Positions 41,445-50,514 of a DNA stretch of 64,000 nucleotides are shown here, one piece after another. The translations under genes and the position numbers were made by a program. This stretch comes from Dongia sedimenti (lineage in GTDB: Bacteria > Pseudomonadota > Alphaproteobacteria > Dongiales > Dongiaceae). Positions within the stretch are counted from its first letter, which is position 1. Every line of letters begins with the position of its first letter. Below the pieces are notes generated by a model. It ran no database searches, was not told the origin of the DNA, and saw nothing but the letters and a program-made list of their open reading frames with translations. The stretch covers positions 310,001 through 374,000 of the forward strand of contig JAUYVI010000002.1 of the NCBI GenBank assembly GCA_030715195.1, given 5' to 3'.

Positions 41445-43118
41445 ATGCAGCAGATTCGTTTCGACTTCCTGGGCAGCGTCAACGGCGGCAGCAGCCGGAC
41501 CAATGGCAATAACACCAGCACCGCCCAGACCGGCGACGCGTTCGCCCAGATCCTCGACCAGCAGCTGACGCGTCGGGCCGATGCCGACACCGGCCGCCGC
41601 GCCGCCGATCCGCGTGCGCGCAGCGACGCCAGCGACCGCGCCGACGGCAAGCGTCCGCAAGTGCTGAAGCGGCGCGACGCCAAGGACACGGGCTCGGCCA
41701 CGGCGGGCAGCAAGTCCGAGGCGGCGAGCGCGAAACCGGCGCCGAAGACGGAGCCGACGGAGAAGACGGCGGCGGAGCGCGACACCTGCGGCAAGCCGGC
41801 CACGAAGCCGCAGCCGGATGAGACGGATGAGACGACCGAGGCTGCGGCCGGCACGCCGGCGGCCACCGAGGGCAACGGTTCCAGCGGTACCACCGAGACC
41901 GAAGAGCAGCCGGACACCTCGGAGGACGCCAACCAGCAACAGCAGAACGACGGCACACAGCAACAGGCGAGCGACGGCACCGACCAGGGCGAGACCGCCG
42001 CCGAAAGCGCCGATCTCAGCCTGCTCGCGATGCTGGCGGTTCCCCTGCCGTTGCAGGCGATCGCGTCCGATGTGTCGGGCGAGGCGGCGCCCCCGCTCGA
42101 TGGCGACAACGCCGCGGCGGCGCTGCAGGCCGGTCTGGCGGCGAGCCTGGCCGGGTCGATCGACCTGGGCGCGACGGCCAGTGGCAAGGTGCCGGCTCAG
42201 ACGGCGGCCGGCGGGCTCAAGTTCGGCGCGATTCTGAACGCGGGGATCGCGGATCCGCAGCAAGGCGGGACGGATGCGCTTACCGCCCTGCAGGGCGCGG
42301 CCGAAGAATTGGCCAAGGCGGCCGATCCGCTGGCCCAGCCGGCGCAGGACGCCAACGGCAAGCCCAAGGACTCGGCCTCCCCCGGCGCGAAGGCGCGTGA
42401 CGCCGCGCAGGACAAGGCCGCCGCGACCGTCGATCCGGAGGCGAACGCCAAAGCCGTCGCATCGATCATTCAGCCGACGGCGCGCGCCTCGGCCGTGACC
42501 TGGTCCGGTACGACCAACGTCCGCAACGAGCTCGCGGAGAGCATGGCGGTGCAGGCCGGGGCGACGTTCGCCTCGGATGACGCCGAGTTCTCCAACTGGT
42601 CGCAGGTCCTGGGGTCGGGCGCCTCCGGTCTCGGCGGCAGCTTGTCAGCCCGGCAGACCGCGTTCATGACCCAGATGCGGCAGAACCTGCAGAATTTGCC
42701 GGTCCAGGAGCAGATCGCCGTCCAGATCAAGGGTGCCATGCAAAACGGAAACAGTCGCGTGACCGTCGCCCTGCACCCGGTCGAGCTCGGCCGGGTCGAG
42801 GTAAAGCTCGATATCGACAAGGATAAGAACGTCACCGCCACGATCGTCGTGGACCGGCCGGCCACGTTGGATCTGCTGCGCAACGATGCCAAGGCGTTGG
42901 AACGCGCCTTGCAAGACGCTGGGCTGCAGACCGGCAACGGCAGCCTGTCCTTTAATCTCAGGGACAGCAACGGCCAGAACGGCGGCGGCGCCCAGAACGG
43001 CACGGGAACCGGCGGTTCCGGTTCGGGCACGGCTACCGGCGGCTCTGATGTGCGGGCAGAAACCGCGCGGCCCGACGTGGTCGCGACCGCGGACGGCTAT
43101 GTGGATTTGGAGACCTGA
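41445..43118 (+). CDS. fliK: Flagellar hook-length control protein FliK
   Basis: Ruler and export-specificity switch for hook length. Residues 1-200 are a low-complexity Ala/Asp/Thr/Glu/Gln-rich stretch typical of the ruler. The C-terminal domain (about 400-525) has LPVQEQIAVQIKGAMQNGNS and the family motif VTVALHPVELGRVEVKLDI. A GTG at 41430 overlapping the flgL stop would add five residues; the ATG at 41445 is taken as the start, but neither has a strong ribosome site. The downstream flgD start is three bases after its stop. Confidence 0.9.
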   Translation: MQQIRFDFLGSVNGGSSRTNGNNTSTAQTGDAFAQILDQQLTRRADADTGRRAADPRARSDASDRADGKRPQVLKRRDAKDTGSATAGSKSEAASAKPAPKTEPTEKTAAERDTCGKPATKPQPDETDETTEAAAGTPAATEGNGSSGTTETEEQPDTSEDANQQQQNDGTQQQASDGTDQGETAAESADLSLLAMLAVPLPLQAIASDVSGEAAPPLDGDNAAAALQAGLAASLAGSIDLGATASGKVPAQTAAGGLKFGAILNAGIADPQQGGTDALTALQGAAEELAKAADPLAQPAQDANGKPKDSASPGAKARDAAQDKAAATVDPEANAKAVASIIQPTARASAVTWSGTTNVRNELAESMAVQAGATFASDDAEFSNWSQVLGSGASGLGGSLSARQTAFMTQMRQNLQNLPVQEQIAVQIKGAMQNGNSRVTVALHPVELGRVEVKLDIDKDKNVTATIVVDRPATLDLLRNDAKALERALQDAGLQTGNGSLSFNLRDSNGQNGGGAQNGTGTGGSGSGTATGGSDVRAETARPDVVATADGYVDLET

Positions 43119-43121
43119 GTC

Positions 43122-43910
43122 ATGACAACGACAGATGCCGCTTCCGGAACCTCGGCCTATGACATCCTCTCGAGGCAGGCGCAGAACAACAGCGCGACCA
43201 AGTCCTCGACGACCAAGACCGGCGATGACGCGCTGGCCAGCCTCAGCGGCGACTACACCAATTTCCTGACCCTGCTGACCACCCAGCTGAAGAACCAGGA
43301 TCCGCTGTCGCCCATGGACGCGACCCAGTTCACCCAGCAGTTGGTGCAGTTCTCGGCGGTCGAGCAGCAGATCAACGGCAACAAGAAGCTCGACCAGTTG
43401 ATCGGGCTGCAATCCACCGCCAATGCCTATGGCGCAGTCGGCTTCGTCGGCACCACGATCGCCGCCGACAGCAACGACATACCGCTGCAGGGCGGCAAGG
43501 CCAAGTTCGACTACACGATCGAGAAGGGCGGCGGCGCCGCCACGCTGAAGATCCTGGATGCCTCCGGCAACATCGTCATGCTGAAGGGGGTCGATGCCAC
43601 CGTCGGCACCCATCCGGTCGAATGGGACGGCACCGACTATTTCGGCAACAAGCTCAAGGACGGGAAATACACGGTCTCGGTGAGCTACAAGGACCAGAAC
43701 ACCGGCAAGGACATCAACGCCGACATCACCAGCTACGGCAAGGTGGACCAGGCGGTGATCGCCGACGGCGAGGTGTTCCTGAAGATGGGCGACGTCTCGG
43801 TGCCGCTCGCCGATGTGCTCCGGATCTCCAAGCCGACCGAAACCGCCGATCCCGCCCCCGATGACGGGGATTCCCCCACGGATGAGACCGATCAGGCCGG
43901 TTCCACCTGA
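43122..43910 (+). CDS. flgD: Hook scaffolding protein FlgD
   Basis: Hook cap needed for assembly of FlgE. The 262-residue protein has the conserved N-terminal block NFLTLLTTQLKNQDPLSPMD, then ATQFTQQLVQFSAVEQQI. A FlgD tudor/Fn-III-like part follows with GTHPVEWDGTDYFGNKLKDG. The C-terminal 25 residues are an acidic Pro/Asp tail. It is the last gene of the hook operon and is followed by the CtrA-box-containing promoter of sciP. Confidence 0.95.
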   Translation: MTTTDAASGTSAYDILSRQAQNNSATKSSTTKTGDDALASLSGDYTNFLTLLTTQLKNQDPLSPMDATQFTQQLVQFSAVEQQINGNKKLDQLIGLQSTANAYGAVGFVGTTIAADSNDIPLQGGKAKFDYTIEKGGGAATLKILDASGNIVMLKGVDATVGTHPVEWDGTDYFGNKLKDGKYTVSVSYKDQNTGKDINADITSYGKVDQAVIADGEVFLKMGDVSVPLADVLRISKPTETADPAPDDGDSPTDETDQAGST

Positions 43911-43944
43911 TCCCAGCGGCTCCCCGACCCCAGGGAAGCCGGGA

Positions 43945-44008
43945 TTAGCGACAATTTTAGCTAAATCCGAGGTTACCCTTTCCCTTCACCGGCTTAGCTT
44001 TTTGTTAA
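43945..44008 (+). promoter_or_regulatory. CtrA boxes upstream of sciP
   Basis: TTAG-N7-TTAA followed by G at 43994-44008 is one base from the CtrA consensus and 46 bp upstream of sciP. A weaker TTAG-N7-TTTA lies at 43945-43959. In Caulobacter CtrA activates sciP, so the match fits. Confidence 0.6.
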
Positions 44009-44053
44009 GCGGCCGGTCTTAGCCTGTCGTCGGTTGAAACCGGTGGACTCCGC

Positions 44054-44383
44054 ATGAGGCCGAACCACACCAACGCTCCGCTGCCACCAAAGCCCAGCCT
44101 TCCCCGGCATGGCGATCGGCGGCTGGTGCGCATCGAGGACCTGCCGCCGCCCGGCATCAAGCGCTGGGTGATCCGTCGCAAGGCCGAGGTGGTCGCGGCG
44201 GTGCGCGCCGGCGTCATCAGCCTCGAGGAAGCCTGTCAACGCTACACGCTCTCGGTCGAGGAGTTCCTCTCCTGGCAGCGCTCGATCGACCGGCACGGGC
44301 TCCGTGGCCTGCGGACGACGCGCCTGCAGGATTATCGCGCGAGCCAACAGCCCGACCACGCCGACGAAACGCCGACCGGCTGA
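44054..44383 (+). CDS. sciP: CtrA inhibitor SciP
   Basis: Small DUF1153-family protein of 109 residues that in Caulobacter binds CtrA and blocks its transcription of target genes. The diagnostic core is LPPPGIKRWVIRRKAEVVAA, followed by ISLEEACQRYTLSVEEFLSW, a helix-turn-helix-like region. The tails are disordered. Together with FliX, FlbD and the CtrA boxes in this window it indicates cell-cycle control of flagellar genes. It stands alone between the hook and chemotaxis operons. Confidence 0.93.
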   Translation: MRPNHTNAPLPPKPSLPRHGDRRLVRIEDLPPPGIKRWVIRRKAEVVAAVRAGVISLEEACQRYTLSVEEFLSWQRSIDRHGLRGLRTTRLQDYRASQQPDHADETPTG

Positions 44384-44876
44384 CGCGGCCCCCGCCCTCC
44401 TCCTTCGTCATCGACTTCCCTTTGTCATCGACTTCGATTCTGAAGCTCGCCCGCACGGAACTGCGCCGAGTACAGATCGAGCGACTGACCATTCCACGCA
44501 GTGTCAGACGAGAGAAAAGCTCGGGTCACCCTTGAGCGCAGTGCAACTGTTATAGTTCCAGGAATGCAACCATTCTGCGCGTAAGTGTTTTCGCCGGGAG
44601 CATCGGGCAAACCGGTTCTCCCGCCGACGAAGACAGGCTCGTCTTTACACCGTCGCAGAATAAATGCGCAGAACTTCGCGATTTCATAGGCGATTTTTCA
44701 CATGCACCGCTCAGCAAACGAACACAATAAATTCTTCTCGTGTTCATGTTGAATGCCCGACAACTGCGCGCGCAGATTGCGAGAGTGAAACAGCGACTAA
44801 CGCTTTCTTCACGTTCCACTGGATAGGATCGCGTCACATAAAGTTGTGACCGACCAGCAGTGAAGTTGACAGCATC
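44384..44876. other. 493-bp intergenic region before the chemotaxis operon
   Basis: No gene is seen. The region is less GC-rich than its surroundings, especially 44640-44750. It holds a 15-bp direct repeat, TTNGTCATCGACTTC, at 44404-44418 and 44421-44435 (17-bp period). No sigma-54 or CtrA match was found, so the chemotaxis promoter is unassigned. Confidence 0.45.
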
Positions 44877-45173
44877 ATGAGTGAACCGCGCAGCGCCGCC
44901 GATCGGATCGAGCTCTCCGGCGCTATCACCATTCGCGAAATCGAGGCGGTCCGGCGCGATCTCCTCGCCAAGCTCGAAGCCAAGAAGCCGCTCGAGGTCG
45001 ATCTCAGCGGCGTCACCGAAGCGGATATCAGTCTCATCCAACTGATGCTCGCCGCCGAGAAGAGCGGCGCGCCCATTCGCCTCGCCCAAAGCTACCCGGA
45101 GGCCGTCCAGCAGGTGCTGGCGCGCAGCGGCATCGATGCCGCCGGCGCCACGATCTGGTCCCCGGAGAAATGA
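44877..45173 (+). CDS. STAS-domain protein of the chemotaxis operon
   Basis: A 98-residue single STAS domain: RIELSGAITIREIEAVRRDL, the central strand KPLEVDLSGVTEADISLIQL, and LARSGIDAAGATIW. STAS proteins of this kind open many alphaproteobacterial che operons. The usual phosphorylatable Ser/Thr in the DLSGV-x-x-(A/D)-(S/T) region corresponds to DISLIQ here, so Ser is possibly kept. Role is unknown, perhaps as an adaptor of the CheA signalling array. It is 16 bp before cheY. Confidence 0.85.
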   Translation: MSEPRSAADRIELSGAITIREIEAVRRDLLAKLEAKKPLEVDLSGVTEADISLIQLMLAAEKSGAPIRLAQSYPEAVQQVLARSGIDAAGATIWSPEK

Positions 45174-45189
45174 ATTCAGGAGAGTAGAG

Positions 45190-45555
45190 ATGGCCAAGAC
45201 GATTCTGAGCGTCGATGACTCCGCCAGCATCCGGCAGATGGTGAAGTTGACCTTGTCCGGCGCCGGTTACGACGTGATCCAGGCCAATGACGGGGCCGAA
45301 GGGCTGGAAAAGGCCAAGGGCGCCAAGGTCGACATGGTCATGACCGACCTGAACATGCCGGTGATGAACGGCCTGGCCTTGATCAAGGAGCTCCGGAAGC
45401 TCCCGGCCTATCAGGGCGTGCCGATCCTGTTCCTCACCACCGAATCCGACGCCGGGCTGAAGAGCGAGGCCAAGGCGGCCGGCGCCACCGGCTGGATCAC
45501 CAAGCCGTTCCAGCAGGACCAGTTGATCTCGGTCGTGAAGAAGGTGCTCGGCTGA
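45190..45555 (+). CDS. cheY: Chemotaxis response regulator CheY
   Basis: Single receiver domain, 121 residues. ILSVDDSASIRQMVKLTLSG carries the acidic pocket, VMTDLNMPVMNG the phospho-acceptor Asp, FLTTESD the switch Thr, and ITKPFQ the Lys. Phosphorylated CheY binds the motor switch encoded in part by fliN and fliG in this window. ATG at 45190 gives the family start MAKTILSVDD; a longer upstream frame is a read-through from the previous gene. Its stop overlaps the cheA start (TGATG). Confidence 0.96.
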   Translation: MAKTILSVDDSASIRQMVKLTLSGAGYDVIQANDGAEGLEKAKGAKVDMVMTDLNMPVMNGLALIKELRKLPAYQGVPILFLTTESDAGLKSEAKAAGATGWITKPFQQDQLISVVKKVLG

Positions 45556-47549
45556 TGACCGGCGGGGGAGATCCAACCGACACGTTCCGGCAAGAGGCGC
45601 AGGAGCTCCTCGAGCAGCTCGAGCAGATCCTGCTCGACCTGGCGCGCAGTCCGGAGAACGCCGAGCTGGTCGACAGCACCTTCCGGGCGCTGCACACGAT
45701 CAAGGGCTCGGGCTCGATGTTCGGCTTCGATGCCGTCGCGGGCTTCACCCATCATGTCGAATCCGCCTTCGACCTGGTGCGCAAAGGCAAGGTGGCGATG
45801 ACCGCCGCCCTCGCCGATATCGCGCTGGCCGGCAAGGACCATATTCGCAACCTGATCGAGCGCCCCGAGAGCGCCGATCCCGCCACCGGCCAGGCGATTC
45901 TGGCGCGGCTCGAAGCGACCGTTGGCGGCCACGGCGCTGCTCCGGCTGGACCGAAGCCAACGGAAGCGGGGCCGGTCGCGGCCCCGACGGCGCCGACGTC
46001 GAAATGGCGGGTGCAGTTCCGCCTGCCCGTCGATGCCCTGGCCACCGGCACCAATCCGCTTTTACTGGTCGATGAGCTGCGCGCACTCGGGAAGGCAGTG
46101 GTGACGCCGCTGCTCGACAAGATCCCGCCGCTGGAAGCGCTCAATGCCACCGAATGCCACATCGGCTGGGATATCGAAGTCGAAACCGACAAGCCGAAGA
46201 GCGCGATCGAGGACGTGTTCCTCTTCGTGATGGACGAGATGGAGCTGAAGATCGAGCCGCTGGATGCTCCGGTGCCGGTCGCAGCTCAGACGGCCGCCGC
46301 GCCGGCACCGGCGCAAGCGGCACCGAAGGCCGCGACCGCCGCCCAGCCGGCCAAGACTGCGACCGAAGCCCTGAAGGGCGGCGGCAGCATCCGCGTGCCC
46401 GCGGAACGGCTGGACAATCTGATGGATCGGGTGGGCGAGCTGGTGATCGCGCAATCACGCCTCAAGCAGATCGCCGCCGCCAGCCAGGACTCCGAGTTCA
46501 AGTCGATCTCGGAAGAGATCGAGCGCCTGGCACTGGAGCTCCGCGACACCACGATGGGTGTCCGCATGGTGCCGATCGCGCAGCTGTTCGGCCGGTTCCG
46601 CCGCCTGGTGCACGATCTCGCGGTGGAGCTCGGCAAGGAAATCACCCTCACCACCAGCGGCGAGGAGACCGAGCTCGACAAGACCGTGATCGAGCGCCTG
46701 AACGACCCGCTGGTGCATCTGATCCGCAACTCGATCGACCACGGCCTCGAACCCCCGGAGCAGCGCACAGCCGCCGGCAAGACCGCCCAGGGCCATATCC
46801 ATCTCTCCGCCCGCCATACAGGCGACAAGGTGCTGATCTCCATCACCGACGACGGCAAGGGCCTCGACCGCGCGCGGATCCGCACCCGCGCCGAGGAAAA
46901 CGGCCTGATCGCTCCGGGCGCCGAGATGTCGGATTCCGAACTGTTCCAGGTGATCTTCCAGCCCGGCTTCTCGACGGCGCAGGCGGTCACCAACCTCTCC
47001 GGCCGCGGCGTCGGCATGGATGTGGTGAAACGCACGCTCGACGCCTTGCGCGGGTCGATCGACATCGCGAGCACGACCGGAAAAGGCACCGAAATCACGC
47101 TGCGCCTGCCGCTCACCCTCGCTATCATCGACGGCCTGCTGGTGCGGATCGGCCAGGGCCGCTACGTCATCCCGCTCTCCGCGGTCGAGGAATGCGTCGA
47201 GCTGCCGCCGGTGCAGGAGAACCGCGCCAACGGCAGCAACTTCCTCAACATCCGCGGCGATCTGGTGCCGTTCCTGCGTCTGCGGGAAATGTTCAACGCG
47301 ATGACGCCGCCGGACAAGTACCAGAAGGTCGTGGTCGTCTCCTCCAACGACATGCGGGTCGGCCTGGTGGTCGATCAGGTGATCGGTGATCACCAGACCG
47401 TCATCAAGTCGCTCTCCAAGCTGCATGCCGGGGTCGGCACCTTCTCGGGCGCCACCATCCTCGGCGACGGCACCGTCGCCCTTATCCTGGAAATCGCCCA
47501 TTTGGTCGCGCGCGGTCAGCGCGAGCGGCCGATGAAGCTGGCGAGCTGA
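45555..47549 (+). CDS. cheA: Chemotaxis histidine kinase CheA
   Basis: Autophosphorylating kinase of the chemoreceptor array, 664 residues. Order: Hpt domain with phospho-His47 in RALHTIKGSGSMFGFD; a CheY-binding P2-like domain at about 150-235; dimerisation helix after SIRVPAERLDNLMDRVGELV; ATPase with HLIRNSIDHGLE, DDGKGLDRAR and GRGVGMDVVKR; and a C-terminal CheW-like domain. An Ala/Pro linker at about 240-275 joins P2 and the dimer domain. It starts inside the cheY stop, so the two are translationally coupled. Confidence 0.96.
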   Translation: MTGGGDPTDTFRQEAQELLEQLEQILLDLARSPENAELVDSTFRALHTIKGSGSMFGFDAVAGFTHHVESAFDLVRKGKVAMTAALADIALAGKDHIRNLIERPESADPATGQAILARLEATVGGHGAAPAGPKPTEAGPVAAPTAPTSKWRVQFRLPVDALATGTNPLLLVDELRALGKAVVTPLLDKIPPLEALNATECHIGWDIEVETDKPKSAIEDVFLFVMDEMELKIEPLDAPVPVAAQTAAAPAPAQAAPKAATAAQPAKTATEALKGGGSIRVPAERLDNLMDRVGELVIAQSRLKQIAAASQDSEFKSISEEIERLALELRDTTMGVRMVPIAQLFGRFRRLVHDLAVELGKEITLTTSGEETELDKTVIERLNDPLVHLIRNSIDHGLEPPEQRTAAGKTAQGHIHLSARHTGDKVLISITDDGKGLDRARIRTRAEENGLIAPGAEMSDSELFQVIFQPGFSTAQAVTNLSGRGVGMDVVKRTLDALRGSIDIASTTGKGTEITLRLPLTLAIIDGLLVRIGQGRYVIPLSAVEECVELPPVQENRANGSNFLNIRGDLVPFLRLREMFNAMTPPDKYQKVVVVSSNDMRVGLVVDQVIGDHQTVIKSLSKLHAGVGTFSGATILGDGTVALILEIAHLVARGQRERPMKLAS

Positions 47550-47559
47550 AGGAGCATCC

Positions 47560-48069
47560 ATGGCCATCTGGCAAGGCAAGCGATCCCTGGAAGTGCTGAC
47601 CCTCACCCTGCAGGGCGAGAAGTTCGCTCTGGAGGCCGGCCGGGTTCAGGAGATTCTCGACCTGGTGAATGTCACGGAAGTGCCGGGGGGTCCCGCCTTC
47701 CTCAACGGCCTGGTCAACGTGCGCGGCAAGGTCGTGCCGCTCGCCGACCTCAGGCTCAAGTTCGAGATGGCGTCGACGCCGCCCACCATCGACACCCGCA
47801 TCGTCGTGATCAACGTCCTGCTGGACGGAGAAACAACCACCGTCGGCCTGCTCGCCGACAAGGTGCATGAAGTGACCGAGATGAACGCCGAGGTTCTGGA
47901 AGACACGCCGCGGCTTGGCATGCGCTGGCGTCCGGAATTCATCCGCTGCATCGGCAAGCATGGCGGCGACTTCATCGCCGTGCTCGACATCGACCGCGTT
48001 TTTGAGGAAGGCGACCGGGGCACGGTTGCCGGAGGAACATCGTCAGTGCCGGCGCAGGACGCCGCCTGA
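47560..48069 (+). CDS. cheW: Chemotaxis coupling protein CheW (first copy)
   Basis: Adaptor linking receptors to CheA, 169 residues. Typical segments are FALEAGRVQEILDLVNVTEV, FLNGLVNVRGKVVPLADLRL, VGLLADKVHEVTEM and FIAVLDIDRVF. GGAG lies just upstream of the ATG. It lies between cheA and the first receptor gene. A second cheW lies at 49958; the two are clearly diverged, so they may serve different receptors. Confidence 0.95.
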   Translation: MAIWQGKRSLEVLTLTLQGEKFALEAGRVQEILDLVNVTEVPGGPAFLNGLVNVRGKVVPLADLRLKFEMASTPPTIDTRIVVINVLLDGETTTVGLLADKVHEVTEMNAEVLEDTPRLGMRWRPEFIRCIGKHGGDFIAVLDIDRVFEEGDRGTVAGGTSSVPAQDAA

Positions 48070-48093
48070 TCATCATTTGAGGAGCTTGGGGAC

Positions 48094-49953
48094 ATGCGTG
48101 CAACGATCAAACTGAAACTCGGCATCACCTTCGTGGTGGTGATCCTGCTCTCGGCGATTTCCGCCGCCTTCGCGATCTCGGGCCTCGGCACGTTGCGCGA
48201 TTCGGTGGACGAGCTGGTGGACGGCGCCGCCCAGGAGGTCGCGCTGTCGCAGGACTCGGCGATCAACCTGCTCGCCCTGGTCCGCGCCGAGAAGAACATG
48301 ATCATGGCCGAAAGCTCGAGCCACGTGCAGGAATACGACGACCAGATTCAGAAACTGCGCCAGGAAGGTGTCGCGATCCATGAGAAGCTCGCGGCGGTCG
48401 CCGAAGGAGAAGCCAAGGCCAAGCTCGAAGCCTTCAACGCGATCTGGCAGCAATTGCTGCCGGTGCAGGACAAGATCCGCGCGCTCATGGCCGGGGTCGA
48501 TGGCCGGATAGCCGCCGAAGAGATCTCCGAAGGCGAAGGCCGCAACCTGGTCAAGCAGGCCGAGACGCAGTTGCACGAGATCGTCACCATCAGCCAGGGC
48601 TTCATGGAGCAGGCCAAGAAGGATGCCGAAGCCGACTATGAAGACGAGCGGCTGATGCTGCTTTCCGCCGTGACCGCCTCGCTGCTGATCGCGACCAGCG
48701 CCGGCATCTGGATCTCCCTGGCGATCAGCCGCGGCCTCGGCCAGGCAGTCACGCTGGCGAATGCCGTCGCCATCGGCGATCTCGATCAGACCATCGCGAT
48801 CAAGTCCAACGACGAGATCAAGGATGTGGTCGATGCGCTGAATCGCATGACCAGCAATCTGCGGAACACAGCCGCGGTGGCGGACACGATCGCCAACGGC
48901 GATCTAACCGTCGAGGCCAAACCCCTCTCCGACAAGGACACTCTCGGTCATGCGCTCGAGCGCATGCTGGAGAAGCTGCGCAGCGTGGTTTCGGAAGCGC
49001 TGAGCGCGGCCGACAACGTTTCGGCGGGGAGCCAGGAGTTGTCGTCGAGCGCGGAAGAGCTGTCGCAGGGTGCGACCGAACAGGCCTCGGCCGCCGAGGA
49101 GGCCTCCTCCTCGATGGAGGAAATGGCCTCCAACATCAAGCAGAACGCCGACAACGCCACCCAGACCGAGAAGATCGCCCGCCAGTCCGCCACCGACGCG
49201 CAGGCCAGCGGCGACGCGGTCGGCCGCGCGGTCGATGCGATGCAGACCATCGCCGAGAAGATCACCATCGTCCAGGAGATCGCCCGCCAGACGGACTTGC
49301 TTGCTCTGAACGCGGCGGTCGAAGCGGCCCGCGCCGGCGAGCACGGCAAGGGCTTCGCGGTCGTGGCCTCGGAGGTCCGCAAGCTGGCCGAGCGCAGCCA
49401 GGCGGCCGCGGCCGAGATCGGCACCGTCTCCTCGCAGACCGTGAAGGTCGCGAGAGAGGCCGGCGAGATGCTGACCAAGCTCGTTCCGGACATCAAGCGC
49501 ACCGCCGAGCTCGTCTCCGAGATCAGCGCCGCCTGCCGCGAGCAGGATATCGGCTCGGATCAGATCAACCAGGCGATCCAGCAGCTCGACAAGGTGACGC
49601 AGCAGAACGCGTCCGCCTCCGAGCAGATGTCGGCGACTTCGGAAGAGCTCGCGGCCCAGGCCGAGCAGCTCCAGTCCTCCATCGCCTACTTCCGCACCGA
49701 CGATCAGCCGAGCCGCGGCGGCGCTCCCGCGCGTCCGGCCCAAAAGGCGGTGGTCGCGCATATCGCGCCGGCCAAGCCCGCTGCCGCCAAGCCGGCGCCC
49801 AAGGCGAACGGCCACGCCAACGCCAATGAATCGGCCGCGCCGGCGAAGGCTCCGGTCAAGGCGAGGGCCCGGGCCAATGGCCGCGGCGGCTTCGCGCTCG
49901 ACATGACGGCGGGTGGTGCGGATTCCCGTGACGCCGAGTTCGAAAGGGTCTGA
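48094..49953 (+). CDS. Methyl-accepting chemotaxis protein, tandem HAMP
   Basis: A 619-residue receptor. TM1 is about 9-30, a 4HB-type periplasmic sensor with RAEKNMIMA at about 69-77 follows, and TM2 is at about 190-212. Two HAMP segments follow ([20 protein letters not shown] and [20 protein letters not shown]). The signalling hairpin has [20 protein letters not shown]. The tail ends [13 protein letters not shown]. The 711 bp from 48997 to 49707 are almost identical to the second receptor gene at 51301-52011. Ligand is unknown. Confidence 0.94.
   Translation: MRATIKLKLGITFVVVILLSAISAAFAISGLGTLRDSVDELVDGAAQEVALSQDSAINLLALVRAEKNMIMAESSSHVQEYDDQIQKLRQEGVAIHEKLAAVAEGEAKAKLEAFNAIWQQLLPVQDKIRALMAGVDGRIAAEEISEGEGRNLVKQAETQLHEIVTISQGFMEQAKKDAEADYEDERLMLLSAVTASLLIATSAGIWISLAISRGLGQAVTLANAVAIGDLDQTIAIKSNDEIKDVVDALNRMTSNLRNTAAVADTIANGDLTVEAKPLSDKDTLGHALERMLEKLRSVVSEALSAADNVSAGSQELSSSAEELSQGATEQASAAEEASSSMEEMASNIKQNADNATQTEKIARQSATDAQASGDAVGRAVDAMQTIAEKITIVQEIARQTDLLALNAAVEAARAGEHGKGFAVVASEVRKLAERSQAAAAEIGTVSSQTVKVAREAGEMLTKLVPDIKRTAELVSEISAACREQDIGSDQINQAIQQLDKVTQQNASASEQMSATSEELAAQAEQLQSSIAYFRTDDQPSRGGAPARPAQKAVVAHIAPAKPAAAKPAPKANGHANANESAAPAKAPVKARARANGRGGFALDMTAGGADSRDAEFERV
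48997..49707 (+). repeat. 711-bp near-identical repeat in MCP gene 1
   Basis: Differs from 51301-52011 at about four bases by eye, with no gaps. It covers the whole signalling domain but not the sensor regions, which are clearly diverged. The last roughly 90 bp of the two genes are also very similar. Confidence 0.9.
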
Positions 49954-49957
49954 CGCC

Positions 49958-50494
49958 ATGTCCGACGCCACCACCAAGGCCGCCCAAAGCCATGACGCAC
50001 AATTCGTGACGCTCGGCATCGACCGCGAGGTCTTCGCCGTGCCGGTCGATGCGGTGCTGGAGATCCTGGAAATGCGGCCGATGTTCCGCGTCCCGGAGGC
50101 GCCGGGCTATCTGGCGGGCCTGATCGACGTGCGCGGCCGCGGCGTTCCGGTGGTCGATCTCCGGCTGAAGCTCGGGCTTCCCGCGCAAGCCGCCAACGAG
50201 ATGACTCGCATCCTGGTGCTGGAATTTACGGTAGGCGAGCAGCAGCTGGTTCTGGGACTGATCGCCGATCGCGTGATCGAGGTCATCACCCTCGACAAGC
50301 GCGAGATCCAGCCGGCGCCGGCGATCGGCCTGCAATGGCGGTCCGACTACATCCGCGGCGTCGGCCGCCGCAACGACAACTTCGTCATCATCTTCGCCCT
50401 TGCCCGCCTGTTCTCGTCGAATGACGTGGCGCTGATCAGCGCCACGTCCAAGACCGGCGGTGAGACCTCCAAGCCCGGGCGCAACGCCGCCTGA
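49958..50494 (+). CDS. cheW: Chemotaxis coupling protein CheW (second copy)
   Basis: A 178-residue CheW between the two receptor genes. Core segments are [55 protein letters not shown] and [14 protein letters not shown] at 49958 is chosen because an upstream ATG at 49913 lies inside the receptor gene. The C-terminal 30 residues are an extra Ser/Thr/Lys-rich tail. Confidence 0.94.
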   Translation: MSDATTKAAQSHDAQFVTLGIDREVFAVPVDAVLEILEMRPMFRVPEAPGYLAGLIDVRGRGVPVVDLRLKLGLPAQAANEMTRILVLEFTVGEQQLVLGLIADRVIEVITLDKREIQPAPAIGLQWRSDYIRGVGRRNDNFVIIFALARLFSSNDVALISATSKTGGETSKPGRNAA

Positions 50495-50514
50495 CATACG
50501 GAAGGACCAGATCC

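Noticed and set aside
43912..43945. Hairpin after flgD as a terminator
   Set aside because: The GGCTCCC / GGGAAGCC arms need a bulge and there is no T-run, so support is too weak.
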